A stretch of DNA of 64,000 bases from Mrakia gelida (GCA_024345305.1 BRON01000001.1:3038001-3102000), one strand, 5' to 3'; shown: positions 15,082 to 27,553, numbered from the stretch's first letter. Made by a program: numbers and translations. The notes: a model not told the origin generated them from the letters alone.

Positions 15082-17994
15082 ATGGGTTTCCTCAACCTTT
15101 CCCCTTCCTCTTCGGCAACTTCGTCGCTTCTTCTCGCCCTCGTCGGACTGGGTCTCGCGACTCAAGCTCAAGCTTTGACTTCCACCGAGTGGATGAGTCG
15201 AAGTGTGTATCAGGTCAGTCTCACTTCCCTCTCTCTCTTGTTTCGATGTTGGGTTCGAAGACTTCCAGAGGGAGGGAAGGAGGACGTTGACGAGAAACCA
15301 TCTTGTGGACCTCGTCGACCCCGCCGGCATCGAGTTTTTGCTCCGAGCGTGCTTTGTGCCTCTCCCTCGTGACTCCATCACCTTGGAGTCTTTCCTCTAC
15401 CACTGGCTACCGAGCTGCCGCGTTTTAGGTCGCGTTTCCCTCGCGTTCTCTCGTTCTCCTGTACTGACACGGTCCTTTCGTTTCGTCGCTTTCTTCTCTT
15501 TCTTCTCGCCTTTTCCAGGTCGTGACCGACAGGTTTGCGCTCACCAACGGCTCGACTCCAAGCTGTGAATCATGGATCAAGAACTTCTGCGGGGGGTCTT
15601 GGTTGGGCATCAGTGAATATCGACGAAGGACGAAAAGGCAGAGGAGAGGAGAAGAGACGCGTCGCTAACTCTCACGACCCGTCCTCCGCTTTCAGTCGAC
15701 AAGCTCGATTACATCCAGGGCATGGGATTCGGTAAGTAAAAAGTTTCCTCGCTTCTCATGCGCCTGCGAACTGGAACTGACTCCCACGATCCCTCATCGT
15801 CGCTTCATTCCCTTCGCCTCCGTTCCCTCAGACGCCGTCTGGATCTCGCCTGTCGAGAAGAACGTCGATAGTCTGGATCCCACTACCGGTCAAGCCTTCC
15901 ACCAGTACTGGCCTTCCAACCTCTTCGGTGAGCTCCTGCTCCGACCTGACTGGTCTCTCTCTTAGATCATCGTTCGGAGCTCACGCCTTCGTTGATCTGC
16001 TCTCTCCTCTACCCCTCCTTTTCTCCTCTTCACAGAGCTCAACCAGCCGGCCGAGGATCTTCTAGCTCTCTCCAACGCTCTTCATGCTCGAGGAATGGCT
16101 CTCATGGTGAGTCGTTCGAAAAGCTCGATCCTCGACGCGCCTTACCCTTCTTCCGTTGACTCATTTCCCTTCGTCTTACACCTCCCTTCCCACTCCTCAA
16201 TTCTCTCTTCTACTCTCTTTCTTATTTCCTGTTACTCGCCACAGGTCGACATCGTCATCAACCACGTCGGTTGGATCGTTCCTGGCGGAGACGACGCGAC
16301 CACGACTTTCGACCCAACCGTTGGCGAGAGTTCGACTGGAGCAGGAGATGGAACCTACGGACCTCTCGACTCTACTTCAGAGTTCCACGCTCCTTGTGGC
16401 ATCGACTACTCAAACGAAACCTCGGTTGAAAACTGTCAGTACAAACCGTCTCGTCGGATCTCGAACGCATCTTGCTCATCTTGCCTGACTCCTCGCCTTC
16501 TTCTCGTCCTCAGGCTGGCTCGGATACGGATTCAGTCTGGACCTCGTCGACATCAACACTCAAGCCGATAACGTTCGAAGCCTCATCTACGCCTGGGTTG
16601 GAGACCTCGTCAAGACTTACGGAATTGATGGCCTGAGGCTCGACGCTGCTCGACACGTCGAAGGCGACTTCTGGAAGGGATTCCAGGACGCTGCTGGAGT
16701 ATACACTATCGGCGAAGTCTTCGACTCTGGTGAGTTCCGTCAAGGAAGCCCTCGTCGCGAAGCTTTGAACGGACGCGACGACTGACAGGGCTTTTCCTCT
16801 CGTTTCGATCAGATCCCCTCTACGTCAAGACCTTCCAAACCTACCCAGGTCTCAACGCCGTCTTGAACTACCCGACTTGGTACACTGCGATGTGAGTGAA
16901 CTTATCCCTTCGAAGAAGAAATGAGCGCGAGTGTTGATCTTTTCTCCTTTCCTTCTCTTTCGTCCCAGCGCCGCCCTCACCTCGACTTCTGGAAGCATGA
17001 AGGGCTTCAGTGACATGGTCCAGACCGTTCGATACCACTTCACCGACTCGAGAGTCCTTGGAACCTTCGTCGGAAATCATGATGTCGTTCGAGCTCGCTC
17101 CATCACCACGGATTCGTCGGTGAGTGCTCTCTCTCTCGAGTCCCGTCTCAACCTCTCGCTGCTGACCTCGGATCTTCCTTCCTTTCTGCAGCTCCTCGCC
17201 AACCTCTTTGCCTACCCTTACGCTCTCGACGGAGTACCCATCTTCTACTACGGAGACGAGCAGGACGGATCCAACGGAGGTGAGTCGAGTCTTGCTCCTC
17301 AACGGCCACCGCGTCTTGCCTCAGCTCACCACGTCCTCCTTCTTCCTGTTCAGGCGCTGATCCTCTCAACCGAGAAGCCATCTGGACTCTCTCATCGAAT
17401 CCTTACGATGTGAACTCTGCTTCGTTCTCTTGATATCGATCCCGAGCTCGACGCTGACACCTGCTCTCTTGCCCTTCAGACTTCGGCGACCACCTACAAA
17501 CAGGTCGCCCTCTACAACCAGATCCGAAAGGCCGCCGCCGCGTTCTCAACGACTTTCTCCACCAACCAGGCCGACATCGTCCAGTACGACGACAACGACA
17601 TTGTCATCACGAAGGTGAGACGGCCGAGGAAGAGCTCTCCAAACCCGAACTGACACGACGCGACTTTCTTTCCTCTTGGCAGGCCCCCTTGATCTCCGTC
17701 CTTAACAACCGAGGCTCGGGTCAATCCTCAGCCGCCTCTATCACGTTCTTGACGTCCTACGAGCCCGGAACCGTCGTTATAGACGCCATCTCGTGCACTG
17801 AGTCGACCGTCGACGCGAACGCGAAGCTCACGATCTCGGTCGTCAACGGCCTTCCTCAGGTTCGTCTCACTTTCTGTGTTCTTCGCGCATCTCCAGACGC
17901 TTGACTGACTAACTCTCGCCTTCGTCCTCTGCAGCTCTTCCTCCCCCTCGCCGCCATCACGTCCTCGTCCGGCTTCTGCTCGTCGCTCCTCTAA
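15082..17994 (+). CDS. secreted alpha-amylase, GH13
   Basis: Extracellular endo-acting starch hydrolase. About 14 exons assemble to roughly 530 residues. A signal peptide is seen at residues 1-33, with hydrophobic core LLLALVGLGLA and Ala-rich end QAQALT. The (beta/alpha)8 barrel starts at WMSRSVYQVVTDRFAL. The conserved regions are present in order: DIVINHVG (region I), GLRLDAARHVEG with the nucleophile Asp (II), TIGEVFD with the acid/base Glu (III) and FVGNHDVVR with the transition-state Asp (IV). A calcium-site segment and Cys pairs lie between. A C-terminal beta domain follows, ending GFCSSLL; no starch-binding module is seen. The first intron (15214-15518) is 305 nt, about four times the usual size. 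The microtypical SVYQ-VVTDRF join confirms it. Confidence 0.94.
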
Positions 17995-18507
17995 GTTCGA
18001 CGAATTCAACATCCTTTCCCTCTTTCCGTTCCCTCTTCCTTTTTTTTGCCCACTTCTCTACATAAAAGCTCGATGCCTGCATACTAGTATCCTCCTTGGT
18101 CTCTTTCAGGACTCGTTTTCACCTCCAATCGATTTGGTCTCCGTCCGTCGTTCTCTCTCGTCTTTTGTTCTCGTTTGCTCTTCATCCTTTCAGCTGCGTT
18201 GATCTGATGCCCTACTAACGAACGAAGGTGGATGTCAGAGAGAAGTGCAGAATCCGCACTAGTAGAGATCTCATCGCAGAGGAAGACGATCGACCTCGCC
18301 ATTCCCTCAACTCGTCGCGTCCTCGAATCGAAACGCAAACTCGCATAAAACCCAATGAAAACCCAAGCAATACAACGAGAGAGAGAGTACAGAGATACAA
18401 CCGAGAACCCGAGATCCAGAACATAAAGTACCCAAAAGAAGCAGCCCAGAATAATCTAGCGAAGATCGAAACGAAGAAGTCCTGAGCGAGAGCGAGACGA
18501 AAACGAA
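17995..18507. other. convergent intergenic region
   Basis: 3' region between alpha-amylase (+) and the CPL1-like gene (-). AT content rises near 18340-18480 (ACATAAAGTACCC and similar), as expected for 3' UTR and polyadenylation regions on both strands. No gene seen. Confidence 0.4.
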
Positions 18508-20323
18508 CTACAAACACCTGCCGTCTTTGAGCGTGAACCCGGGTCGACAAGCTGAGACGACGCAGCGACCTTTGTGGCATGTAGCGGCTCCCACTCTGAC
18601 TCCAGCGAGAGCAGAGCAATCGGTTCCCATTCCACTGATAGAAAGAAGGAGGAGAAGGAGCGAAAAGACGATCAGACGCGTCGCTCGGATCACGACGAGA
18701 GGTGGAGAGGGAAAAACGAGACTCACGTCGAGGTACATCCTCCGCAAGACTGTGTGAAAGAAGGAAAGATCAGCATGGCTCTCGAGACGACGAGAGGAGG
18801 GATGAAACTGACCTCCAACTCCGATTGCGTGTCCAAGCACTCATAAGCCCCGTCGCGTCCAAAACCAACTCGACAAGCCTGAAGAAATTCCGGGCAGAGA
18901 GCATGTTCGCGAGCGATCTTGTCCTTCCTCTCCTTGAGAAGCATCTCCCGACGACGTTGAGGAGCTTGGGATCCAGAGATGGCGCCAGAGCAAGTGGCTG
19001 CAATGGAGCGAGAGGGGAGGAAGTCAGCACCGGTCGTCGTCGATTCGAGAACAGATCGGGAGGATTTATCGAGACTGACTGGCACTCGTTCGGATTCCAG
19101 TAGTGCAGACAGCACAGCGGTTGTTAGCAGCGTCACAGACTGAGTTAAAGAAGAAGGAGAGTTGGGAGTCAGTCAGAGGAGGGGACGACTCGACTCGACG
19201 AGCTTCGAAGCGACTGACCTTGGACGCCTGAGGACAGGGAGAGGCAAGGAAGAATGAGTCAGTGAAGCGCGAGAACTGATACCAAGAAAAGGCGTACCTG
19301 GCACAGTATCGTAACATGCCTTCGCAAGAGGAAGAGAAAGGGAGAGTGAGGTCAGATCCAGTGAGTCGTCGCGTTGCGTCGCGTCGATCTTGATCTCGAA
19401 TCCGGTCTCGACTTGGACTCACGAGAGCATTGCAAGGGACTCCGCAGGCGTACCCGGCGTAGGAATTCGATGATCTGAAGTTCAAGCATTGACTCCCGAC
19501 GGCCGTGCAAGGAAGAGCAGCGCCTCCACCTGGAGTCGAGGCGAAGAGGAGAAACGACGTGCACCGTCGTCAGTTGACGATCTAAGAGCGAGTTTCTACC
19601 GCTGGAAGGACTTCATTACGTACTGTTGGCGCAAGAACGAGAACGAAACGAAGTCAAAAGGAAACAGCGACGTCAGCTTGAAGAGCTGGTCCGCACGAAG
19701 GTAGAAAAAGACCAGCAAAAAAAACAGACTCACCGTGGAAGGACAGGTGAAACCGACGCAAGCGTCTATCAGCGGTGAAACGACTGAAATATAGGTGCCT
19801 CCAACTCGTCCACAAGCGGCCGTGGCAACACCAGCGACACTGTATCTTTGGCACAACAAGGCGACGCTGAGAGCTCCGGATGCGTCTGCGATAACGTAGG
19901 AGAAGGACTGAGGACAGAGGGAGGGGAAGGTCGAGCAGGTGAACGTGTTGGTGTCCGTCGTGGTGGCTCCTACGGTAACGGAGACCGTCCTTCGGACGAA
20001 GGTGAACGAAGGGCACCGAGTATAGGTCGGATTCGCGGAGAAGATGCTGGGAACTCCGCACTGCCGGCAGAAGAAGCAAAGGGAGAAGAAAAGAAGGGTC
20101 AGTCTGTGGTCCCTAGTCAGTCAGCTCGCTCGACGTTCGCGTCCTCTCGCCTCCCTCGAGACGAAGATTCCTTGATCTCGACAAGACTCACTCCTGCCGC
20201 CGTCCCAGTCAGATATGCCGACTGCCCCAATCCACAAGCGAAATTTCTAAAAACGGTGACGGTTTGAGCGAAGGAGGAGGTGGTCGCGAAGGCGAGGAGG
20301 GAGAGGAGGAGGAGGAGACGCAT
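18508..20323 (-). CDS. secreted cysteine-rich protein with CPL1-like domain
   Basis: Predicted secreted protein. Signal peptide MRLLLLLSLLAFATTSSFAQ lies at residues 1-20, then a mid region of paired Cys motifs (FACGLGQSAY, CTVFT/CSTFPSLCPQSFSY, ACGRVGGTYISV, CLNFRSSNSYAGYACGVPC). The C-terminal part has the pattern CPEFLQACRVG ... YECLDTQSELESCGGC ... GMGTDCSALAGV ... CHKGRCVVSACRPGFTL ... RCL. That last pattern is the CPL1-like domain, widespread in basidiomycetes and named after the secreted Cryptococcus protein CPL1. The function of this member cannot be inferred from sequence. It has many short exons, and two introns contain ACGCGTC. The start at 20323 is chosen for the signal peptide. 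Spliceable exons further upstream (20560-20822) may be 5' UTR or a separate small gene. Confidence 0.75.
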
Positions 20324-20949
20324 CGCGAGGGAGGGAAGACGAGGGATGGATCTGAGGGTAGAAGTTGGAAGAGGGAGGGCTGGGGGATGAAGTTGAGAAG
20401 GAAAAGGGAAGGCAGGTTCTTGAAACCCCACGAAAGCGAAAAGCCATCTTGTCTCTTATCCTTCCTCTCCACGATAAAAGAAAACGAAGAGGCGTTTGGG
20501 GCCTGATCAGTCGCGTCGTACTCTTTCAGGAACGAACGCTCAGCTCGGCTCGCTCTCATCTGTTTTACTCACCTTGTTGTTACGTCGTGAAGCACTCTTC
20601 GGTTCCCTGACAGAAACATGGCTGCCGAACAGCCTCTGCCTTTGCTCTCTACGAAGACCTGCACGACAGAAGCGGGAGGGGACGAAGGTCAGAAATCGAA
20701 GTGCGACGAACGAGCGAGCGGTTTTCGTTCACTCACCGTTGTTTGAGGCTCCGGGAATCGATAATGAACGCAGATCGCTCGCTGCCGAGCAGCCCTTGTC
20801 CCTAACCTCCGAGTAAGCCATCACTGCGGCTCCCAAGGAACCTTGATGGGACGACGTCGTCGGAAGCGATTTGCGTGGGGAGCGTGAAAAGTTTTGAAGC
20901 TGAAGCTACCCGACATCCGATAACCAAGATGTCTAGCACCTAATGACGC
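20324..20949 (-). promoter_or_regulatory. upstream region of CPL1-like gene with spliceable short exons
   Basis: On the minus strand a short reading frame starts at about 20822 (MAYSEVRDKGCSAASDLRSL) and splices with good signals (GTGAGT donor, CTGAC branch, GTGCAG acceptor) to a second exon ending at about 20574 with another GTGAGT donor. It may be a 5' leader of the CPL1-like gene or an independent small gene. The rest holds the 3' end of the coronin gene. Confidence 0.3.
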
Positions 20950-23900
20950 TCAGTCGGACCACTCTTCGTCCCTGAGCGTGACGAAGAGGAAGAGGGAGGG
21001 AAGGTCAGCAAGTCCGTGGGCATCCTTCGTGTCCTTCTTCCCCATGGCCGACGACGAAAAGACATCAGGGCAGCACAAACAATCAGAGTTCGGACTCACC
21101 CTTTGATCCTGTCCCCCTCGTCGTCGTCGAGCTTCGCCTTCTCAAACATCGCATCCATCGACTGAGCTCGCTTCTCAGCATCCGTCAGCTCCTTCTTCCC
21201 AAACTGGTTCGGAGAGAGTAAGGTTGGGATATATGTGTTTCAGGAGAGTGCAGAGAGTGTTTCAGGTGAATGGAAAAGGGAAAAAAAGGGGCGGGTCAGC
21301 GATGAAGCGAAGAGGAATCGAGACACGGGAGCCGAACGACGAACCGCGATCTTCTTCTTCTGCGTGGCTTGAGGCTTGGGAGCTTCCGATACTAAGGTTG
21401 GAAAAGAGAAATGGGGTTGGCGACAGATAGGGTCAAGTCAGGAACCGAAGGTTCGAAAGGAAGACGAGGCGTCGTGGAGTTAAATGAGTCGAGGAGGGGA
21501 GGCGCGTCTGAACTTACGAGCTTGCATTCCTTCCGGTCTCAACGAGACCCTCGACAAGGTTGCGTCCTTCCCAGCAAGCCATTCCTCAGCTGGAATCTCA
21601 GCAGGTCCTCGAGTGGGAGGGAAGACGTCGTCCTGAGAGGAGAAAGAAGAAGAAAGGCGAGAGAAAGTCAGCTCGTCTCGTCTCGACGCGCTCTCTTCGC
21701 CCTCGATCCATTCCGAACTCGAAAAGCTCGCTCACCTGGAAGAACTCGACCTTCTGCCGAGGGACCTTGAAAGAAACCTCCTCCACCGTCTTCGCCGTCA
21801 ACCTCAAAGCCCTCAGCACCTCGACCTTCTTCACGTCCACCGTCTTCTTCGGCAAGAACGCGAACCCATGAATCAACGACCCAGCGAACTGAGGAAGTCG
21901 ATGGAGAACCTTCTTCTCGTTCTTCTCCTGCACATCGAACGGCGAGACGGTCCGCTCTCCCTTTCCCCAAACGAAGAGGATTTCGGTGTCCTCGTCGAAG
22001 ACGGGGAAGAGGACCGAGGGCGAGACATCGAGGGCGAAGGAGGAGATAATCTCGATGGAGGACGACGAGGAGGTTGGGAGGCGATGGAGGATGATTTTTC
22101 GAAGGGATCCGGTGGAGAAGCCGACGGATGCGAGGTGGAAGTCGTCGACAAAGGTGAGTTGGAAGGAGCGAGGAGAGTCGTGAGCTGGTCCGACGAGGAT
22201 TGAGGAGGGTTGACGAGGATCGAGGGTTCGGATCTTGCGATCCTTGCAGGCGAGAGCGAGTTGCGAGCCGGAGGGAGACCAACTGGCGGTGTAGACTCCT
22301 CCTCCTTCGATCTTGATGGCGTCTTCGATCTTCCCGCTCGAGGTGTTGACGAGTCGAACGTAGGCGTCTCCAAAGTCGTTGGAGAGGATGGCGAGGAGGT
22401 TCTTGACGGCTGGGTTAGGAACGAGCTTCGCGATCTTGTCGACTCCTTTGGCTGAGAGTGATCAAGAACGTGGGAAGAGGTCAGCTTCGTTCCTCAACGC
22501 GTCCCGTCCTCGTTCTCGGACGAAAAGCGATCGTTCGACTTACCGTGAATTACCAGCTCCGGCTCACTCAGAGTCCCCTCCAACCCACCCTCAGGTATCT
22601 TCCAGACCTTCACCACCCCGTCCTCTCCAGCCGTGATTAATCTCGTCGCGTCTCCCTCATCAACAACGACGAAATCGACGAGCTCGCTTCCGTTCGACAC
22701 GTTCGGGAAGTCCGATTGGAGCGGCAACCTCCCCTTCTTCTCCAGAGGATGAACACCGACCCGACCTCCAGGTCCGGAGATGGGGAAGAAGAAGAACTTC
22801 TCGGTCGCTTGGAGGAGGAGGGAGTCGGCGGGATGGGAGGTGGAGAGGCATTCGAGATTGTCGTGTGCGGGGAGGAGGGGAGAGGATCCGGAGAGGAAGT
22901 TTCGAGACCATCGAGGGGCCGGTGGGGATGCGTTGGTGGGTTTGGAGGTGGCGGAAGGAGCGGTGCTAGGCTTGGGAGAGGAGGACGCGGCGGGAGGAGA
23001 GGTTTGGGAGGCAGGACTGGATTTGGACGTGACGACGGGTTCCGATTTGGGTTCGGGGACCGAGGAGGTTGCCGGAGGGGGAAGAGTGGGTGTCGAAGGC
23101 TCGACGGTGGCCTTCGGAGGGTTGGAGGTGGAAGGGGTAGCGATGGGAGTGGGCTGAGGAAGGGTTTCGGTGGTTGAAGGAGTTTGAGGAGGAGGAGCGA
23201 CGGCTGCGACCTCTGGAGAAGTCGAAGGTGCTGCTGAGGGTTGGGAGGCGACCAGACGAGCTGAAAGCATGGAATTGAAGAGTGAAGAGATCAGTAAGGG
23301 AGAGATCGACGAAGAAAGACAGCGGAAGGAGACTCACCTTCAGCAACAGCAGCCACAACCCTCTTCTCTCTCGGCCTTCTCGACTTGGGATCCTGAGACA
23401 TCAACCTCGGCTGAGCGTCTCCTCCGGCAAGCCACTCTGACGAGGTCTGCACGTGCTCTATAAGCCGCAAAGAGGAAAGGAGGAGGAGTCAGCTCGAACG
23501 AAGTCGACGCGTCGCTCAGACGACAAACGAAGAGAGACGAACCTGTGGATCGTACGAGAGGGTAGATGTCCTCGTGGAAGTCGATGTAGTGCTGTTGAAC
23601 AAGCGCATCGTCAGCGAGATTCCAAAGCTAGTGCGAAAAACAGTTGAACTTACGCGCTTGGGGACCTTGATTGGAATGGGTATCAGCTCCGTCGACCTCC
23701 CGACGACGAGGACTCGGTCGATCTCCGCTGACATGACGTCCAGGACTGAAAGAGGGGCCAAGGCGATGGCTGCGAAGGCGGTTGGGAGGGAGGCAGCACC
23801 TGAAGAGGGGATATAAAGAGGGAAGTCAGCTCAAGTCGCGAACTCAAGGGCGGGCGACGAAGGAGGAAGGTGAACGAACTGCAGGGGGTGACGACTCCAG

Positions 23901-25046
23901 TCTCTGAGACCTCGAAGGACCTAAGAGTGCTCTCTCCCTAAGAGAGAGAGAGATAAGACCAGGAGAGGTCAGCTTTGACGAAATGAAGAGCGAACAAAGA
24001 CGGACACGGTGAGCTTACCTTCCCAGCGAGATAAACGATCTTCCTCTCGTTATCGACTACAGCGAAGAGAGGAGCCGTCTCGAAATCGATCCGGGTAGTA
24101 CTGAGAGGGGTGCTGATATCCTTGGAGTTGAAGACGAGGAGTTGACGCTCCCTTGACTTGGAGAAGGAGGGGACGAGCCAGAGGTCGCCGACGGAAGCGA
24201 TGGACGCTTGCTTGAGAGGGTTGAGGAGGGGAGGAGAGGTCTAAAAAGGGTCGGAAGTTAGTATCTCACCTCCTCGGGAGACGTTATTATGGCTCGTGAG
24301 CTCACCTGAGCTGTAGTAGAGCTCCTAGGCGTCCAAATTCCCACGCTTCCGTCCTTCCCAACTCCAGCGACCTCCTGCCCGTTCCAACTCCAGCTCACTC
24401 CCCAAAGGCCCTTCGGCGTGAACGGCTCCAGAGCAATGACGGGTTCGGTAGCGGGAGAAGAGATGTCCCAGATGGAGACGGTCGTAGCTGTCGTTGTGAG
24501 GAGGAGGGAGGGAGTGGTTGGATGGAAGGAAGCCGTTTGGACGAGGGAGGAGGTTGAGATGGAGAGCAGGAGTTTCGGCTCGAAAGTAGGGGAAGAAGGG
24601 GAGGGAAGAGTCCAAACTTTGAACTAGAGTAAAAATGAGAGGTATAGGATGGTTTGATGAGCTTGGTTCGACACTTTTGGGTCGATCAAGGGGCGAAAAG
24701 AAGGATGAGAGGGAAAGGAAGGGAAGGAGGAACTCACTCCTCCTTGACCTCCTACGACGACTCTCGTCTCCCCATCCTCGCCCTCACTCGTATCCAAAGC
24801 AAAGATCTTCCCTCCCAAAGCGTTCCACTCCCCACCCTTCTTGGCTTCCACGGTCTTGCCTACATCCTCCCAGTGAATGGCGACGACTCCTCCGATGGAC
24901 CCAGTCGAAGCGAGAATCCATTCCGACGAGGCTCGAACGATGTTTGAGTCGTCCGAGGTAAGAGGCAGGTCGTGGAACCAGAGATGCTTATCCGGGATGG
25001 ATGGAAGTGCGTTTTTGTAAGGAGAAACGGTGAAGCGACGCGACAT
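20950..25046 (-). CDS. coronin-7-type tandem beta-propeller protein
   Basis: Actin/trafficking regulator of the long (two-propeller) coronin class. Many exons on the minus strand. Propeller 1 begins MSRRFTVSPYKNALPSIPDK with SGGVVAIHWEDVGK-like and WSWNGQEVAGVGKDGSVGIW blades, and ends in the coronin segment VPKRHYIDFHEDIYPLVRS. A long Ser/Pro/Thr/Ala linker follows (about 22920-23260). Propeller 2 starts RWSRNFLSGSSPL, with TAGEDGVVKVWKIPEGG and YTASWSPSGSQLALACKDR, and again ends with FKVPRQKVEFFQDDVFPP. The C-terminus is FGKKELTDAEKRAQSMDAMF then the acidic-Trp tail GDEEWSD, resembling the CA segment that binds Arp2/3 in coronin-7. Introns carry ACGCGTC at two sites. The family call is confident. 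Cellular role (Golgi or endosome versus cortical actin) is inferred only. Confidence 0.83.
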
Positions 25047-25482
25047 GGCTGCTGATGGGTTGGGGAAGGAAGGGAAGGGAGGGAAGGGTCGAGCTCAACT
25101 TCGCTGGCGATGGAAGGGAGGACATCTCCGCAGGTCCGTCTTCGCTGCTGGACCTCTGTGTTCGGTCACGCTTGAGAGCTGAACCCTACAGGAGAACCTT
25201 CGTTCGGGTCTTCCGAGGTTCCCAGAAGTTTTCGAGCTTTTTCTCACGCTCCCAAGCCCATGGCGTCGACGGATCAAGAACTCCCGATTCGCTATCGTTC
25301 GCTCGTCCTCCTTCCCGACGAGCCCTCACTCCGCCTTTCATGACGTTTTCCCTCAGATCTCTCTCTTCCTTCCGATGCGGCACAAAAGCACACGAAGCTC
25401 ATACGTACCCGAGCAAAGCAAACGAACCGACCAACTCGCTCCCTCTGGACGCGTCTCGTCTCTCTCTCTCTCCCTCCCTCGC
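25047..25482. other. intergenic, upstream of coronin
   Basis: Between the AKR stop and the coronin start (both on the minus strand). CT/GA-rich, with no gene seen. Presumed coronin promoter plus AKR 3' UTR. Confidence 0.4.
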
Positions 25483-27553
25483 TCAAACGTGTCCGATCTG
25501 CGAACCAAAATAACGTAGAGGTCAGATCTATCTCTCTCTCTCTCTTCGATCTGAAGCTTCTTCGACTCACAATAGCCCGATGGGTGTAAGGCTCCGAGAT
25601 TTCCTTCAACTCCTGGTCCGTCAACTTGACATTCACAGCAGCGATAAGATCCTCGAGGTGCTTGATGGATGTCGAGCCGATGATCGGCGCGGTAACACCT
25701 TCTTGACTGTGACACGAGGGAAGGAAAGAGGAGTCGTGAGAAGGGAAAGGAACGGAGAGGGAAGCGAGGGAGTTTGAACGAACGCCATGGACCACGCGAC
25801 GGAAACGGCTGCCATCGAGACGCCTTTCTTCTTGGCGATGGCTTCGACTCTGAAGAGAGCAAGGAGGGAAGGGGTCAGGGCGTGGAAACAGAGGGGAAGA
25901 GAGGAAGGAGGAAGAGGGAGACGAAACGAGGACGCACCGATTGATGATCTCCCTCGTTGAGTCGTCGGGTCGATCGAGTCCTCGAGATTTGAATCCACTG
26001 CGAGCAAGACCAGGGGGGCACGTGTGATCAGCTTGGTCCTCGGTCATGCGACCGAGAAGGGCAAGGAAGGGCGGGGTGAACGAACTTATCGGTCTGAGCT
26101 CTGATCGTCTCCTCGCTATCGACAGGCCTCGCCAACGCTCCTCGAGCGATGGGACTCCAGGGAATGATCCCGACGCCGAAGTGCTTAACGGTGGGGAACA
26201 TCTCTCTTTCCTCCTCTCGGTAGATCGCGTTGTGCTGAGTCGAATCGAAGACGAGACGAGGGAGTCAGCAAGCAAGCGAGGCTGAGGAAGGAAGCAGTGG
26301 GACTGACGAAGTTCTGCATGGAGATGAAGGGGGTAAGATGGTTGTTGATGGCGTAGTTTTGCATGATGCTGAACTGATAGGCGAAGCAGCTGAGGAGAGC
26401 GAAAGGACCGAGAGCGAGGACGCGTCAGAGGTTGGACTTTTGATGATGCTCAGACGAGGGAAACGAGAGGGATGAAGTTCAAACCTCGACATTCCGATGT
26501 AGCGAACTTTGCCGGACTTGACGACGTCATGGAGAGCCTGATGGGAAGAAGGAGGAAGAGTCTGCAAGACGCGTCGACGAGGGAGCGACGAAAGAAGAAG
26601 GTCGCACCTGCATCGTCTCCTCGATAGGAGTGTCGTAGTCGAATCGATGGCATTGGAGAAGATCGATGTACTCGACGTGGAGTCTCTTGAGAGAGGCGTC
26701 AACCGACGCAAAGATGTGCTGCAGAAAGCCAAAGCGAAAACAGAAACGAGGGAGGTCAGCTTCGATCTCTCCGGCAACACGCGAGCTCGTTCGACTCACC
26801 TTCCTAGAAAGTCCGTTCTGATTCGGTAAACCTCCAGAGACCCCTAACGGCTTTCCGACGGCAAAGTAGACCTTCGTGAGCAGGACCAGGTCCTCCCTCG
26901 GGATCGCGAACTTCTTAATTGCCTTGCCAACGATTCTCTCGGATTCTCCGTCGCTGGCAAACGAAGAGGAAGAGAGGTGAGATTTTGCTGCAGGAATCGA
27001 AGGAAAGAGCAGATTAGACGGACGAGTAGACATTTGCTGTGTCCCAGGTGTTAATTCCGGCGTCGAAAGCGATCTTGAAGTGAGGGAGCTGAGGACGAAA
27101 GAGAGAGGGACAGGGAGGAACAGGGAGGGAGTGAAGTGGTGAGCTTTCGTTCGTTTCAACGAGCAAGTCGCAGAGCTGGGCTCACCGACTCTTCCTCGTT
27201 CAGAACCCATCCTTGCCATTTGGGTGTTCCGTAGCCTGCGAGAAAAATAAGGATAGAGGAGAGCGAGAGCGTCAGGAAGGACGAAGGGGAGGTCATCGGA
27301 GGGACGCCGGAGATGGGCGAGATGGACGTACTCATCGTTCCTCTTCAGACCGGAGGGAACAATGTCAGGAAAAGCGATGGAAAAGGGACGACTGGGTGAG
27401 AGCACATACAGGATGATCTCGGAGACCTTCAATCCAGAGTTTCCCAATCGTTTGTAGCCAACCTGGATCCGGAGAAAGAAGGAAGCGAGATTGGTGAAGA
27501 CATGCCAGACAGGCGGCGAAGAGAACAATGAACGAGATGCTCACCTTAGACAT
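25483..27553 (-). CDS. aldo/keto reductase
   Basis: NADPH-dependent oxidoreductase of the AKR superfamily, in the fungal subgroup with the MSYGTPKWQGW motif (aryl-alcohol dehydrogenase-like). Multi-exon on the minus strand. The start exon is MSK, then VGYKRLGNSGLKVSEI and ILGTMSYGTPKWQGWVL. Catalytic Asp and Tyr are in DTANVYSDGESE, the catalytic Lys is in LVLLTKVYFA and the His is in LLQCHRFDYDTPIEE. These are followed by GKVRYIGMSS, FISMQNFHNAIYREEE, IPWSPIARGALARP and the cofactor-binding APIIGSTSIKHLEDLIAAV. It ends RAIIGHV. An 11-nt internal exon (27332-27342) with an AAG acceptor supplies Gly-Thr-Met of LGTMSYG. Substrate unknown. Confidence 0.88.

Noticed and set aside
23936..23956. 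GA dinucleotide run in a coronin intron and CT runs near 7625 and 25455
   Set aside because: Short simple repeats in introns or flanks, no evidence of function.
26430..26460. TTTTGATGATGCTCAGACG as a second box C/D candidate
   Set aside because: It lies on the strand opposite the AKR gene's sense strand and has no rRNA-complementary guide that I recognise.
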